A stretch of DNA of 64,000 nt from Nostoc sp. HK-01 (GCA_003990705.1 AP018321.1:29476-93475); one strand, 5' to 3'. Positions 36,850-44,516 are shown, counted from the first letter of the stretch. Notes: generated by a model from the letters alone, not told the origin. Translations and numbers: made by a program.

Positions 36850-37181
36850 ACGTTACCTAGCAACTCTGTAATAATTTGGGCAACTTGTTCTCTAATGGTA
36901 GCGTCTAAAATCTCCATTGAACGATTACCCTGACTAGGGCGAATATTAATTAGAGAATCGTAGCTAATTTTCTGATTAATAGGCATAAACCCGGCTCCCC
37001 AGATATTCTTTTGAGAGCTTCCATCCTCAAGCAAAGCTTGTTCACAAAAGTAATGCATTTCACCGCCACCAGCCAGAATACGGCGTTCTATGTCTACAGC
37101 CAGTTTAATATAAAATTTCTGCTCCTCAAGCATCTGTTCTACTTGTTCTGGAGCGGCACGATTACGTATGATAATAATCAA
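36846..37181 (-). CDS. DUF5674 family protein, pair 1
   Basis: 111 residues with the DUF5674 core: IKLAVDIERRILAGGGEMHY, CEQALLEDGSSQKNIWGAGF and INIRPSQGNRSMEI. The paralogue at 46729 shares the conserved D-ER-LAGG, H-xx-CE, LL-DGS-Q-N-WGA and NIRPSQ-NR residues. Function unknown; the conserved polar residues (D, E, H, C, R) could form an active site. Stop and start of the following gene overlap as ATGA. Confidence 0.75.
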   Translation of the reverse strand: MIIIIRNRAAPEQVEQMLEEQKFYIKLAVDIERRILAGGGEMHYFCEQALLEDGSSQKNIWGAGFMPINQKISYDSLINIRPSQGNRSMEILDATIREQVAQIITELLGNV

Positions 37182-37288
37182 GATTTTTTACGGTTATTTA
37201 GTATTTAGTGCTTAAAGGTTTGGATTTGACTATTTATATTATTTTAACCCCTGCTGTGGCTCAGACAGTTTAGTTAATAGTTCTATCT

Positions 37289-38122
37289 CTAATCTTTGCT
37301 TTCATCGACTTTGCTTTCAATCACTTCTTGAATATTTGGAGAAACTAAGGAGAGAAAATCGTATCCAGTGAGTTGTTCTAATTGGTCAACACTTACCTTA
37401 TAAGCCCTCCAGTCATTATTTAGTTCTTGCTCATTGGGAATATTAACCGCAATTACACGAGTATTAGCAGTAATACCATTAATCCCAGAACCAGGATTAT
37501 CTAGTACGACAACAATCTTCCAAGTGGATTTAGGAATTGTTACCTTACCCTTGAGGGGTTCACCTTGACTACCACTAGGCCCAGCGACAATATAAAGTTC
37601 TTTGCCAAGGCTTACCAATTCTCGACAATAATCTTCTAAATTGCCCCATGTATTTCTATTGTTATCGGGTGTCTGAGGCATCATGTTTGTCATTAAAAAA
37701 GTGGCGGCATTATCTTCTTGTGTTAGGGTGCGGTCTGCTGAAGGTGCAATATGTCCCCGGTCATAACCACTCCCAGAGTACATAGAAGGAGTCACTCGCA
37801 TCCAACCCGCAGGCAATGTGTTGTCCGGGCGGAAGTTATCCTGTCTTTCTGCTTCCCCTAGCCATGAGGAGTTAAGTTGCCAAGCTACCCAGTTGACAGT
37901 TCCTTTGCTTCGGTTGTAGGAAAGTGCATACTGATTTTTGACCATCAGGTAATTGTCGGGTGTAATGCTTGTTGGAGTTGCACTGCTGGGATTTCCCAAG
38001 AGCAAATGCACACTTATTGATGGCGAAAGTTCTGTTGATGGTGGCAATTGGGAATGAGCCGGCGTACACCCAACAAAGAGCGCCACTAAAGCAGCTACAC
38101 CCCAAAAACGACGGTTTACCAT
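37289..38122 (-). CDS. DNA/RNA non-specific endonuclease (Anabaena NucA type), exported
   Basis: 277 residues with a lipoprotein-like signal (AALVALFVGC, C19). The NUC active site is complete: DRGH at 121-124 (general base H124), N155 and E163 in NNRNTWGNLE, the same residue numbers as in Anabaena NucA. The enzyme cuts DNA and RNA without sequence preference outside the cytoplasm. In Anabaena it is paired with an inhibitor, NuiA; I saw no inhibitor gene next to it. Confidence 0.9.
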   Translation of the reverse strand: MVNRRFWGVAALVALFVGCTPAHSQLPPSTELSPSISVHLLLGNPSSATPTSITPDNYLMVKNQYALSYNRSKGTVNWVAWQLNSSWLGEAERQDNFRPDNTLPAGWMRVTPSMYSGSGYDRGHIAPSADRTLTQEDNAATFLMTNMMPQTPDNNRNTWGNLEDYCRELVSLGKELYIVAGPSGSQGEPLKGKVTIPKSTWKIVVVLDNPGSGINGITANTRVIAVNIPNEQELNNDWRAYKVSVDQLEQLTGYDFLSLVSPNIQEVIESKVDESKD

Positions 38123-38363
38123 AAATTTTCGTTCTCTTAATTACTGATTTATCTGACTTCAGCTAATTGTTTGTATTTTCCTACTTTCACTGCATTTTGT
38201 TTCAACTTGTAAAGTGTGCGCTCGCCTAGTTTTCCTCTCTACGAGACGCTGAATGCGATCGCTTGAATTTGGCGGAGGCGATGTCTACGACGGGCTGCGC
38301 CTACGCATTCAGAAGACCGCTTTTCATCTATCATCAGTTTATTGCTATCAAAACTGATATCAA

Positions 38364-38876
38364 ATGCCTGACCACAAAACCCCACCAAGTGAAATGATTC
38401 GCGTCCCTACTGCTTTAATTCCAGCAGTAAAAGAACTATCTAAACTACATCGTCAAGGTCATACAATAGCCTTGCTACAAGGCTTAGAGGAATTGATTAA
38501 CCAGTTTGATAGCAATATTGATAGCGATATTGCCCCTAGTAGTAAATCAATTAAGCAGCTAGAGGCGAAGCTAGAAACCAAACTAGAAACAATTACCAAG
38601 AAGCTGGAGCAAATTGAACGGGCGATGGCTTCTGGTAGATACAACAACACCAGACCTCGAAGACAAGCGCACCCGTACCATCAACCCCAAGTTGAACTGC
38701 TACCCAGAACAAATGAAAGTTTAGCTCAAAGACTTGCTGTTAGTCCCCAAAGCCTGATTATAGAAAGAGAAAAATTAAGCCCCAAAGAATTTATCAGTTG
38801 GTCGCGTCACCGTGACCCTATGAGTGTGGGGTGGGAATGGGATGCTAAAACTGAACTTTACCATCCACTGAAATAA
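38364..38876 (+). CDS. hypothetical plasmid protein with coiled coil
   Basis: 170 residues. Residues 10-45 (IRVPTALIPAVKELSKLHRQ) are a possible DNA-binding or RHH-like segment, then a coiled coil (KQLEAKLETKLETITKKLEQIERAM), and a C-terminal motif SLAQRLAVSP...REKLSPKEFISWSRHRDPM then VGWEWDAKTELYHPL, seen in cyanobacterial plasmid proteins. It lies upstream of the integrase gene. Function unknown. Confidence 0.55.
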   Translation: MPDHKTPPSEMIRVPTALIPAVKELSKLHRQGHTIALLQGLEELINQFDSNIDSDIAPSSKSIKQLEAKLETKLETITKKLEQIERAMASGRYNNTRPRRQAHPYHQPQVELLPRTNESLAQRLAVSPQSLIIEREKLSPKEFISWSRHRDPMSVGWEWDAKTELYHPLK

Positions 38877-38986
38877 ATTCCAGCGTCTAAATGCTACACC
38901 TATTCACAAAAAACGGGACGTTGCTTGACCCCAAATCCCTCAAGAGCAGTCCCCGCACATCCACTTAAGCTTTAGAATAAAATAAA

Positions 38987-39016
38987 AGCTTCCTGAAACT
39001 TCACTTCTAGGAAGCT
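38987..39016. repeat. inverted repeat upstream of the integrase
   Basis: AGCTTCCT (38987-38994) and AGGAAGCT (39009-39016) with a 14-bp spacer, 35 bp before the integrase start. It could be an operator, a recombination core-type site, or a terminator without a T-run. Confidence 0.45.
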
Positions 39017-39050
39017 ATATGTTGATGGTCGCGTAACTCTTATTTCCCCA

Positions 39051-40136
39051 ATGGATGTTACTAATATTGAGGTTAGCTCTGTAGAAGTTCTGCCTGCCAA
39101 ATCAGGAAACGTTGTCAAGCCCAACACTTCGCCACAAGTAACTCCCGAATTGGTAGAGGAGGTAATTCGACAGTATTATTACCGCACCCCTGCTGTTAGT
39201 AATGATGAAGAGTTAATCTTAGCTTGGGCTGGCAGTCAAAATCGGGAGCAAACTAAGCGAAAATACTATCGGTTTGGTCAAAAATTTCTTGATTGGGTAC
39301 GCAGTGAAGGCATACCCGATTTCAGATTAGTTCAGCAGCCAAAGTTACTGGAATTTATTACATCTTGGGGTGAGGTTTCCCCTTATACAAAAACGAACCA
39401 GATTTTGATGCTCCGGTCGCTGTGGAGTTACGGGAGTGGCGAAAATGTTGGGTATTTCTTACGGAACATTGCCAGTACTATAAATTACGATAATTTTAGT
39501 GAATTACCGAAGGCAGAACGGTATTTAGAAGATTGGGAGATGGAGAAACTAGCCCAAGCTGCTAAACAGTTGGGGGGTAAGCACTGGCTAATTTTTTGTT
39601 TGCTGTTTTATAGTGGGATGCGGGTTGGCGAAGTAGGACGTGTAACTGTTCCGGGCGATGAACCAGGGAAACCCAAAGAAGATTATCCGGGGTTATATTG
39701 GCATAACTTTAAATGGCAACCAGACCCGTCACCAGAAGATAGACAGCGCGGGTATTACACAATTAAGTTTCGGGGGAAGGGTGGGAAGTACCGCGAGATT
39801 GGCTTAGACCATGAGACATCAAAGTTGCTCAAAAAGTACCGGGGGATGGCTAGTGACAAGATGCCAGTGTTCCCGAATGAGTCACCTGACCCAAAAAAGC
39901 GTGGGTTGCCATTGAGCGACAGAGCAATTAAACGGTTGATTCAAGATATTTCTGAAGTGGCCAAAATAGAATTTTCTTGTCACTGGCTAAGGCATTCTCA
40001 CGCAACGAGGGCGGTGGAGATTAAACCACTGTTTGAGGTGCAAGACCAGTTGGGGCAGAGAAAAAGCGATACTACCAAGGGGTATGTTCGCTCCAAAAAA
40101 GATGCTGGCACGGGTACAGTGCTGCCCAGGTTTTGA
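39051..40136 (+). CDS. tyrosine recombinase/integrase
   Basis: 361 residues. N-terminal SAM-like DNA-binding domain (about 40-150), then the catalytic domain with GMRVGEVGR (Arg I), KFRGKGGKYREIGL (Lys), HWLRHSHAT (H-xx-R) and the nucleophile in TTKGYVRSK. An insertion of about 30 residues (PGDEPGKPKEDYPGLYWHN) follows Arg I. It resolves multimers or integrates the element; no attachment sites or tRNA-end duplication could be identified beside it. Confidence 0.88.
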   Translation: MDVTNIEVSSVEVLPAKSGNVVKPNTSPQVTPELVEEVIRQYYYRTPAVSNDEELILAWAGSQNREQTKRKYYRFGQKFLDWVRSEGIPDFRLVQQPKLLEFITSWGEVSPYTKTNQILMLRSLWSYGSGENVGYFLRNIASTINYDNFSELPKAERYLEDWEMEKLAQAAKQLGGKHWLIFCLLFYSGMRVGEVGRVTVPGDEPGKPKEDYPGLYWHNFKWQPDPSPEDRQRGYYTIKFRGKGGKYREIGLDHETSKLLKKYRGMASDKMPVFPNESPDPKKRGLPLSDRAIKRLIQDISEVAKIEFSCHWLRHSHATRAVEIKPLFEVQDQLGQRKSDTTKGYVRSKKDAGTGTVLPRF

Positions 40137-40216
40137 TACCAACAGATTGCACAACAGCGGGTTGGGTTGTATTTGCTCGATGATGAGTGATGTGGTGATT
40201 AGTTCTTAAGGAAAAT

Positions 40217-40450
40217 ATGAAAGTTTCATTTGAAAAAACTTACCCAAATATTGCTCGTTGGGTGAATGAACATGAAGGTTGGATTGAAATTGGTTATGAC
40301 GTAGATAGTCCTCTCAATTCTTTTGTACGCGCACTCGATTGTGGTGGAATGCTGTGGGAGGGAAAAGAAAGTTATGACAGTTTGGATGCAGCACTGCAAG
40401 ATTTAAATGCGGGGCTAGAAGCTGTATTAAAAGATATTTATGGTAGGTAG
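40217..40450 (+). CDS. small hypothetical protein
   Basis: 77 residues, MKVSFEKTYPNIARWVNEHE..., acidic, preceded by AAGGAAA. No recognised family. Forms a pair with the gene starting 2 bp after its stop; a terminator follows the second gene. Confidence 0.6.
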   Translation: MKVSFEKTYPNIARWVNEHEGWIEIGYDVDSPLNSFVRALDCGGMLWEGKESYDSLDAALQDLNAGLEAVLKDIYGR

Positions 40451-40452
40451 GT

Positions 40453-40695
40453 ATGGACGATGATACTCAATCCCTAATTGCTATTAAAGAAGAACTGGAG
40501 CGAATTAGTTCACGCCTCAGCAAGATTTTTCCGCAAACGCATCCACAATTTGACAACGTGTTTGAAGACCTGGGGGCGGCTGGATATTATCTTCGGGAAG
40601 CTAGTTATCGTCTGGAATCAGCACTTAAAACCGCGCAAGGTGATAGTGCAGTATCTTCAGATAATCTAGAGTTTGAAGAAACTCAACCTGAATAA
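40453..40695 (+). CDS. small hypothetical protein
   Basis: 80 residues, helical and acidic (IKEELERISSRLSKIF...YLREASYRLESALKTA). Translated right after the previous gene. Small two-gene operon of unknown function; the size and pairing would suit a toxin-antitoxin or regulatory pair, but nothing in the sequence proves it. Confidence 0.55.
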   Translation: MDDDTQSLIAIKEELERISSRLSKIFPQTHPQFDNVFEDLGAAGYYLREASYRLESALKTAQGDSAVSSDNLEFEETQPE

Positions 40696-40791
40696 ACCAA
40701 TTAGTTCCGCAAACATCGCCTTAACTACATTTACAGTACAGAAGTACTAAAATAATCACAAAAGGCAAGCGATATCTGTCTAATTCAAAAA

Positions 40792-40814
40792 CCCAGTCGG
40801 GATGACTGGGCTTT
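40792..40814 (+). terminator. intrinsic terminator after the small gene pair
   Basis: CCCAGTC-GGGAT-GACTGGG followed by CTTTTG. Confidence 0.75.
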
Positions 40815-41011
40815 TGATGGGGTAATTTTCCCCTGGTTATTTATAGAAGTTATTTATAAGTTGCTTTACTAATAAGGACTACACAGCCTAGATTAACTAT
40901 TTCGGAAAATTCGTTGCCGAACTATATCCTCTAACACTGGTAGTGGACAGATATATATTACAGTTGTAGTATATAAATATTCCTCAAAATTACAAATACT
41001 ACAAAAAATTG

Positions 41012-41230
41012 ATGAGCCGCAGATTCTCTTCTCCCTCAAATAATGCAGTGCATTGCAAACCTGCCAGGGGTTCAGGCAGAGCAATTGTGCTGTTTGCCTT
41101 TGAGAGAGCATATCGGTTGATTAGTGGTAAATCTGCAAGTGTTGGCCAAGAGGGAGCGTTAGCCTGTTGGCTGAATCCGGATCAACTTATCCAAAGCGGG
41201 AGGTGCAAGTGTTGTCTAGCACTGACATAG
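41012..41230 (+). CDS. possible leader reading frame before the terminator
   Basis: 72 codons from ATG 41012 (MSRRFSSPSNNAVHCKPARG...) ending 22 bp before the terminator stem at 41253. It has no similarity that I know and a poor ribosome-binding site, so it may be spurious. It is listed because it contains the candidate antiterminator and sits where an attenuation leader would be. Confidence 0.25.
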   Translation: MSRRFSSPSNNAVHCKPARGSGRAIVLFAFERAYRLISGKSASVGQEGALACWLNPDQLIQSGRCKCCLALT

Positions 41231-41292
41231 GGCAAAAAGTATCAACTACGTGACCCCCGCTTCTTTTCACCAGAGGCGGGGGTTATTTTTTT
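41196..41292 (+). terminator. terminator/antiterminator in the leader of the HNH-tRNA operon
   Basis: ACCCCCGC (41253-41260) and GCGGGGGT (41276-41283) form a stem followed by TATTTTTTT, ending directly at the AGGAG of the HNH gene. Upstream, GCGGGAGGT (41196-41204) can pair with the same ACCCCCGC over eight pairs with one bulged A, and would prevent the terminator. The terminator is clear; the antiterminator is a prediction. Confidence 0.6.
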
Positions 41293-41296
41293 AGGA

Positions 41297-41866
41297 GTGA
41301 ATCAACTTATGGAACCTCAACCACCTTTTGGGCAATCACAAATACTACAAAATTCAGTTGTAGTGTTCTCTAAAAACTACTTACCACTAGCACGTATCAA
41401 CATCAAACGAGCGATGCCTGCGGCGGGCTACGCCAACGCGCTGTTAGTTACAGGTCAAGCAGAATCGTTGAATTTTGGTACTACAAAGCAGTGGGAAGTG
41501 CGTTCTCCTAGTGTCGTACTACAAGTACCAGAACACATCCGCTTGAGAGTTGGCAATCCCGAACGCCATTGGAAAGTACCGCCTGTAAACCGTCGTGAAG
41601 TATTGAGACGAGACAACCACACCTGCCAATACTGCGGTAGCACCAAGCATCTCACCCTTGACCATGTAATCCCCCGCTCAAAAGGTGGACAACATACCTG
41701 GGACAACGTTGTAACAGCTTGTGAACGGTGTAATTCCAGCAAGAGCGATCGCTTACCTCATGAAGCAGGAATGGTACTGAACACCAAGCCCAAAGCCCCA
41801 ATTCACCCAGCAGTTGCATTTGCTGAACAATTTTGGAACGCACAACGCCTGAATGAAGCTGAGTAA
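41297..41866 (+). CDS. HNH endonuclease heading the tRNA array
   Basis: About 189 residues from GTG 41297; ATG 41309 is an alternative start. C-terminal half holds the HNH fold: REVLRRDNHTCQYCG (first zinc pair), LTLDHVIPRSKGG (the HH of the active site), TWDNVVTACERCNSSK (second zinc pair and N). N-terminal half has the YLPLARINIKRA and vTG(K/Q)AE pattern of cyanobacterial HNH proteins. It stands on the same strand 200 bp upstream of the tRNA genes. TACTACAA sites lie within its coding sequence. Possible roles are homing or array mobility; not shown. Confidence 0.8.
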   Translation: MNQLMEPQPPFGQSQILQNSVVVFSKNYLPLARINIKRAMPAAGYANALLVTGQAESLNFGTTKQWEVRSPSVVLQVPEHIRLRVGNPERHWKVPPVNRREVLRRDNHTCQYCGSTKHLTLDHVIPRSKGGQHTWDNVVTACERCNSSKSDRLPHEAGMVLNTKPKAPIHPAVAFAEQFWNAQRLNEAE

Positions 41867-41951
41867 TTTACTCAAACCCAATCACAGAGGGCAATACAGC
41901 CATTAAGCAACCCTTGCCCTCTCAGTTCTCAAAAAAGTTTGTAGTACGCCC

Positions 41952-41980
41952 TTGACACTTTGTAATACATTATGTAGCAT
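41952..41980 (+). promoter_or_regulatory. candidate promoter in front of the tRNA array
   Basis: TTGACA (41952-41957), 17 bp, TAGCAT (41975-41980), about 85 bp before the first tRNA. It is overlaid by three TGTARTA repeats (41940, 41961, 41984). Confidence 0.45.
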
Positions 41981-42067
41981 ATATGTAGTAAAGCACTACA
42001 GCCCCTCAAAAAGGCATAGAGCAAACACTTCTGAACCTTGAAAACTTCATAGATTGCCACCCAACGT

Positions 42068-42143
42068 GGGGGTGTAGCTTAGTCTGGTTTAAAGCAGTCG
42101 CCTGTCGAGCTTCATAACATGGGTTCAAATCCCTTCATCCCCG
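42068..42143 (+). tRNA. tRNA-Asp(GTC)-like, weak anticodon stem
   Basis: Acceptor GGGGGTG/CATCCCC is sound and the T-loop TTCAAAT is present. Anticodon GTC follows CT, but only three of five anticodon-stem pairs form, so function is doubtful. First member of the array; no CCA. Confidence 0.6.
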
Positions 42144-42149
42144 CCTTGT

Positions 42150-42226
42150 AGCCTTGTGGACAAATAGACAAGTCGCTGTGCCTCTCAAGCACGGAGAAGC
42201 GGGTGCAACTCCCGTCGAGGCTTCCA
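42150..42226 (+). tRNA. tRNA-Glu(CTC)
   Basis: Acceptor AGCCTTG/CGAGGCT, anticodon loop CTCTCAA, T-arm closed, encoded CCA. The CTC anticodon is uncommon in bacteria, which usually read both Glu codons with TTC. Confidence 0.7.
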
Positions 42227-42231
42227 AAAAT

Positions 42232-42305
42232 GTCCAGGTCGCCTAATGGTAGGGTATTGGTCTGCAAAACCGACTGTGCGAGTTCAATTCTCGCCCTGGA
42301 CTCCA
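42232..42305 (+). tRNA. tRNA-Cys(GCA)
   Basis: Acceptor GTCCAGG/CCTGGAC, loop CTGCAAA, encoded CCA. Confidence 0.85.
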
Positions 42306-42310
42306 AACGT

Positions 42311-42385
42311 TGCAGCGTCACCTAACGGCAAGGTACTCGGCTCATAACCGAGGATATGCGGGTTCAACTCCCGTCGCTGCTACCA
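42311..42385 (+). tRNA. tRNA-Met(CAT), or Ile if the C is modified
   Basis: Loop CTCATAA on a full CTCGG/CCGAG stem; acceptor TGCAGCG/CGCTGCT leaves the first pair as T-T, a feature otherwise typical of initiator tRNAs. Encoded CCA. Confidence 0.75.
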
Positions 42386-42388
42386 AAT

Positions 42389-42471
42389 GCACAGATGGTG
42401 TAACGGCAGCATTAGGGTCTCCAAAACCTTTGGTCAGGGTTCAAATCCAAGTCTTTGGCGTTGCTGTGTCC
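42389..42471 (+). tRNA. tRNA-Trp(CCA)-like, 3' half degenerate
   Basis: 5' half and anticodon loop CTCCAAA are normal, but the T-arm region has about a dozen extra bases (CAAGTCTTTGGCGTT) before GCTGTGT, which only roughly closes the GCACAGA acceptor. Probably not functional. Confidence 0.5.
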
Positions 42472-42484
42472 TAATCGAAAAAGC

Positions 42485-42558
<74 letters not shown>

Positions 42559-42588
42559 AATAGCTTTTTCAACTTACATGGCATACAT

Positions 42589-42665
42589 GGTGCAGAAGCG
42601 AAGTAGTCGAGCGGCACGTCTTTCAAGCGTGTAATTAGCGGGTGCGAGTCCCGTCTGCACTACCA
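42589..42665 (+). tRNA. tRNA-Glu(TTC)
   Basis: Acceptor GGTGCAG/CTGCACT, anticodon arm CACGT-CTTTCAA-GCGTG, encoded CCA. D-arm is unusual (CGAAGTAGTCGAGCG). Confidence 0.7.
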
Positions 42666-42672
42666 AATTTAT

Positions 42673-42755
42673 GGGTCGGCTCACCTATTGGTGTAGGTAA
42701 CGGTCTGTAAAACCGCCGCGAAAGAGTGTTGCTGGTTCAATTCCAGCCCGACCCA
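42673..42755 (+). tRNA. tRNA-Tyr(GTA)
   Basis: Acceptor GGGTCGG/CCGACCC, loop CTGTAAA, long variable arm as expected for bacterial Tyr. Confidence 0.85.
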
Positions 42756-42844
42756 TCACGGAGAGGTGGCTGAGTGGTTAAAAGCATCCTCCTGCTAAGA
42801 GGAAGCGGGTAGTTAATGCCCGTCGAGGGTTCAAATCCCTCCTT

Positions 42845-43939
42845 AGAACTCTTGCAAAAGTGTTTTGTGGTATGATAAAAGGCTTGGAAATTTTCGATTA
42901 AGAATTTGAAGAGCAGTGAAAATAGAGAAAGCTAAACAGCTTACTGCGAGAAAATTTAAGCGCATGACTGGAGTAAGCCGTAAAACCTTTGATTTTATGG
43001 TTGATGTAGTTAAAGCTGATGAAAAAAAGAAAAAGAAATCTGGTCGTCGTCCTAAATTAATTATTGAAGACCAAATTTTAATGGTTATTCAATATTGGAG
43101 AGAATACCGCACTTATTATCATATTGGATTAGATTGGGGACTTTCATAATCCGCAGTATGTCGAACAGTATATAAAATTGAAAACATTCTAATTAGTTCA
43201 AGAAAGTTTAGTCTACCAGGAAAGAAAGAACTATTAAAGATGCCATCACAAGAAGATTTAGTTGTGATGGATGTGACTGAAAGCCCAATTGAAAGACCAA
43301 AAAGAGGTCAAAAGAAATTTTTCAGTGGTAAAACCGGAGAACATACTTTAAAAACCCAATTAGTTATTCACCAAAAAAACAGTCAAATCATCTGTATAGG
43401 TCATGGTAAGTGAAGAATTCATGATTTTCGACTATTTAAAACCAGTGGTGTAAGGTTCGGTGAATTACTAAAAGTAATAGCGGATAAAGGGTATCAAGGG
43501 ATTGCCAAAATTCATAAATTAAGTGAAACACCGATTAAGAAACCAAAAGGAAAAAAGTTAGCTAAAGAACAGAAGGAATATAACCGAGAACTGAATCGAT
43601 TAAGAATCGTTGTCGAACACGTTAATCGTCGTCTAAAGATTTTCAATATTTTATCTAACCAATATCGTAATCGTCATCGCAGATTTGGTTTAAGGTCTAA
43701 TTTGATTGCCGGAATCTACAATCATGAATTAGATTTAAAAGCTTAAATAAATCAGAATTAATCCTCTTAATTCAGCAAATAGATAATTGCTGAATTAGTT
43801 TGTAATATCAACTTTTTAAGTAAAAATTTCCCAGCAATAGCTAGTATTAAAAACTCTATAAATTGTGGCTATTTTTACTTTTCTAACGTAAAGAAAAATA
43901 ACCCTTCATCATACCAGAAAATATTTATGCAAGAGTTCT
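42845..43939 (+). mobile_element. IS5-family insertion sequence, copy 2, inside tRNA-Ser
   Basis: 1095 bp apparently identical to 17119-18213, flanked by a 3-bp direct duplication CTT. A 3-bp target duplication suits the ISL2-like group of the IS5 family. Insertion is recent because the tRNA is undamaged apart from the split. Confidence 0.92.
42916..43746 (+). pseudogene. transposase with two in-frame stops, copy 2
   Basis: Same frame and the same TAA and TGA as copy 1. Since this copy moved recently while already carrying both stops, or was copied from one that did, it was mobilised by a transposase supplied from elsewhere or by readthrough. Confidence 0.88.
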
Positions 43940-43953
43940 CTTCTCCGCTTTAT

Positions 43954-44028
43954 GAGAACGTGGTGTAACTGGATGAACACATCAGTCTACGAAACTGAAG
44001 AGTGAAGGTTCAAGTCCTTCCGTTCTCG
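43954..44028 (+). tRNA. tRNA-Arg(ACG)
   Basis: Acceptor GAGAACG/CGTTCTC, anticodon arm TCAGT-CTACGAA-ACTGA, T-arm intact. Confidence 0.85.
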
Positions 44029-44034
44029 CCTTAT

Positions 44035-44111
44035 CCCCTGGTAGCTCAGTTTTGGTAGAGAGCGCTGGTCTGAAAAATCAGAGGTCGTCGGTTCGATTCC
44101 GACCTGGGGGA
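44035..44111 (+). tRNA. tRNA-Phe(GAA)
   Basis: Acceptor CCCCTGG/CTGGGGG with two G-U pairs, loop CTGAAAA, T-loop TTCGATT. Confidence 0.85.
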
Positions 44112-44120
44112 CTGGCACAT

Positions 44121-44192
<72 letters not shown>

Positions 44193-44200
44193 CCATTTAT

Positions 44201-44274
44201 TGGGAAGTAGGCAAACAGGCAAAGCCGTCGCACTTTGAATGCGAAGTTTGAGGGTTCGATTCCTTCCTTCCCAG
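44201..44274 (+). tRNA. tRNA-Gln(TTG)
   Basis: Acceptor TGGGAAG/CTTCCCA, anticodon arm TCGCA-CTTTGAA-TGCGA. Confidence 0.85.
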
Positions 44275-44279
44275 CCTAT

Positions 44280-44357
44280 ACTCCTGTAGCCCAATTGGAA
44301 GAGGCGGCTGTCTCAAAAACAGTCTGTGTGTGGGTTCAAATCCCATCGGGAGTACCA
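44280..44357 (+). tRNA. tRNA-Leu(CAA)
   Basis: Acceptor ACTCCTG/CGGGAGT, anticodon arm GCTGT-CTCAAAA-ACAGT, encoded CCA. The variable region is short for a leucine tRNA. Confidence 0.75.
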
Positions 44358-44358
44358 A

Positions 44359-44432
44359 CGGGGTGTGGCGCAACTTGGTAGCGCGGCAGCTTTGGGAGCT
44401 GAAGGTTGCTCTTTCAAATCCTGCCATCCCGA
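44359..44432 (+). tRNA. tRNA-Pro(TGG), broken T-stem
   Basis: Acceptor CGGGGTG/CATCCCG and loop TTTGGGA are good. The T-stem reads GCTCT against CCTGC, leaving two pairs; the same GCTCT replaces GCAGG in tRNA-Thr at 44914. Confidence 0.7.
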
Positions 44433-44437
44433 CCTTT

Positions 44438-44511
44438 GCCCTTGTGACGTAATTGGAAACCGTCGCTCGTCTAGACCGAGTGTTTTGCAGGTTCGAGTCC
44501 TGTCAAGGGTA
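44438..44511 (+). tRNA. tRNA-Leu(TAG) with C33
   Basis: Acceptor GCCCTTG/CAAGGGT; the stem GCTCG/CGAGT fixes the loop as TCTAGAC, so the base before the anticodon is C rather than the near-universal T33. Short variable region. Confidence 0.65.
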
Positions 44512-44516
44512 CTGAT

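Larger units (their letters stand above)
40964..41990. promoter_or_regulatory. cluster of TTGTAGTA/TACTACAA sites around the HNH gene and tRNA operon leader
   Basis: The exact 8-mer occurs at 40964, 40997 (reverse), 41343 (reverse), 41479 (reverse), 41517 (reverse) and 41939, with near matches at 41358, 41960 and 41983. Two form inverted pairs (40964/40997; ACTACAA-N7-TTGTAGT at 41344-41364) and the last three are direct repeats 21-23 bp apart over a TTGACA promoter-like sequence. Confidence 0.55.
42760..43947 (+). tRNA. tRNA-Ser(GCT) interrupted by an insertion sequence
   Basis: 42760-42844 holds the body (acceptor GGAGAGG, anticodon loop CTGCTAA, variable arm, T-arm GAGGG/CCCTC); the last acceptor bases CTCCG lie at 43943-43947. 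The element at 42845-43939 entered within the 3' acceptor strand and duplicated CTT. The split gene can no longer form its acceptor stem. Confidence 0.9.

Noticed and set aside
40893..41111. 72-codon minus-strand frame beginning MLSQRQTAQLLCLNPWQVCN, vaguely like a helix-turn-helix.
   Set aside because: The similarity covers only about 20 residues and the frame crosses TTGTAGTA sites and AT-rich DNA; not enough to call a gene.
44438..44511. Reading the anticodon of this tRNA as CTA, an amber suppressor.
   Set aside because: The anticodon stem pairs only when the loop is TCTAGAC, giving TAG (Leu). No TTA or TCA anticodon that could suppress the IS stop codons was found in the array either.
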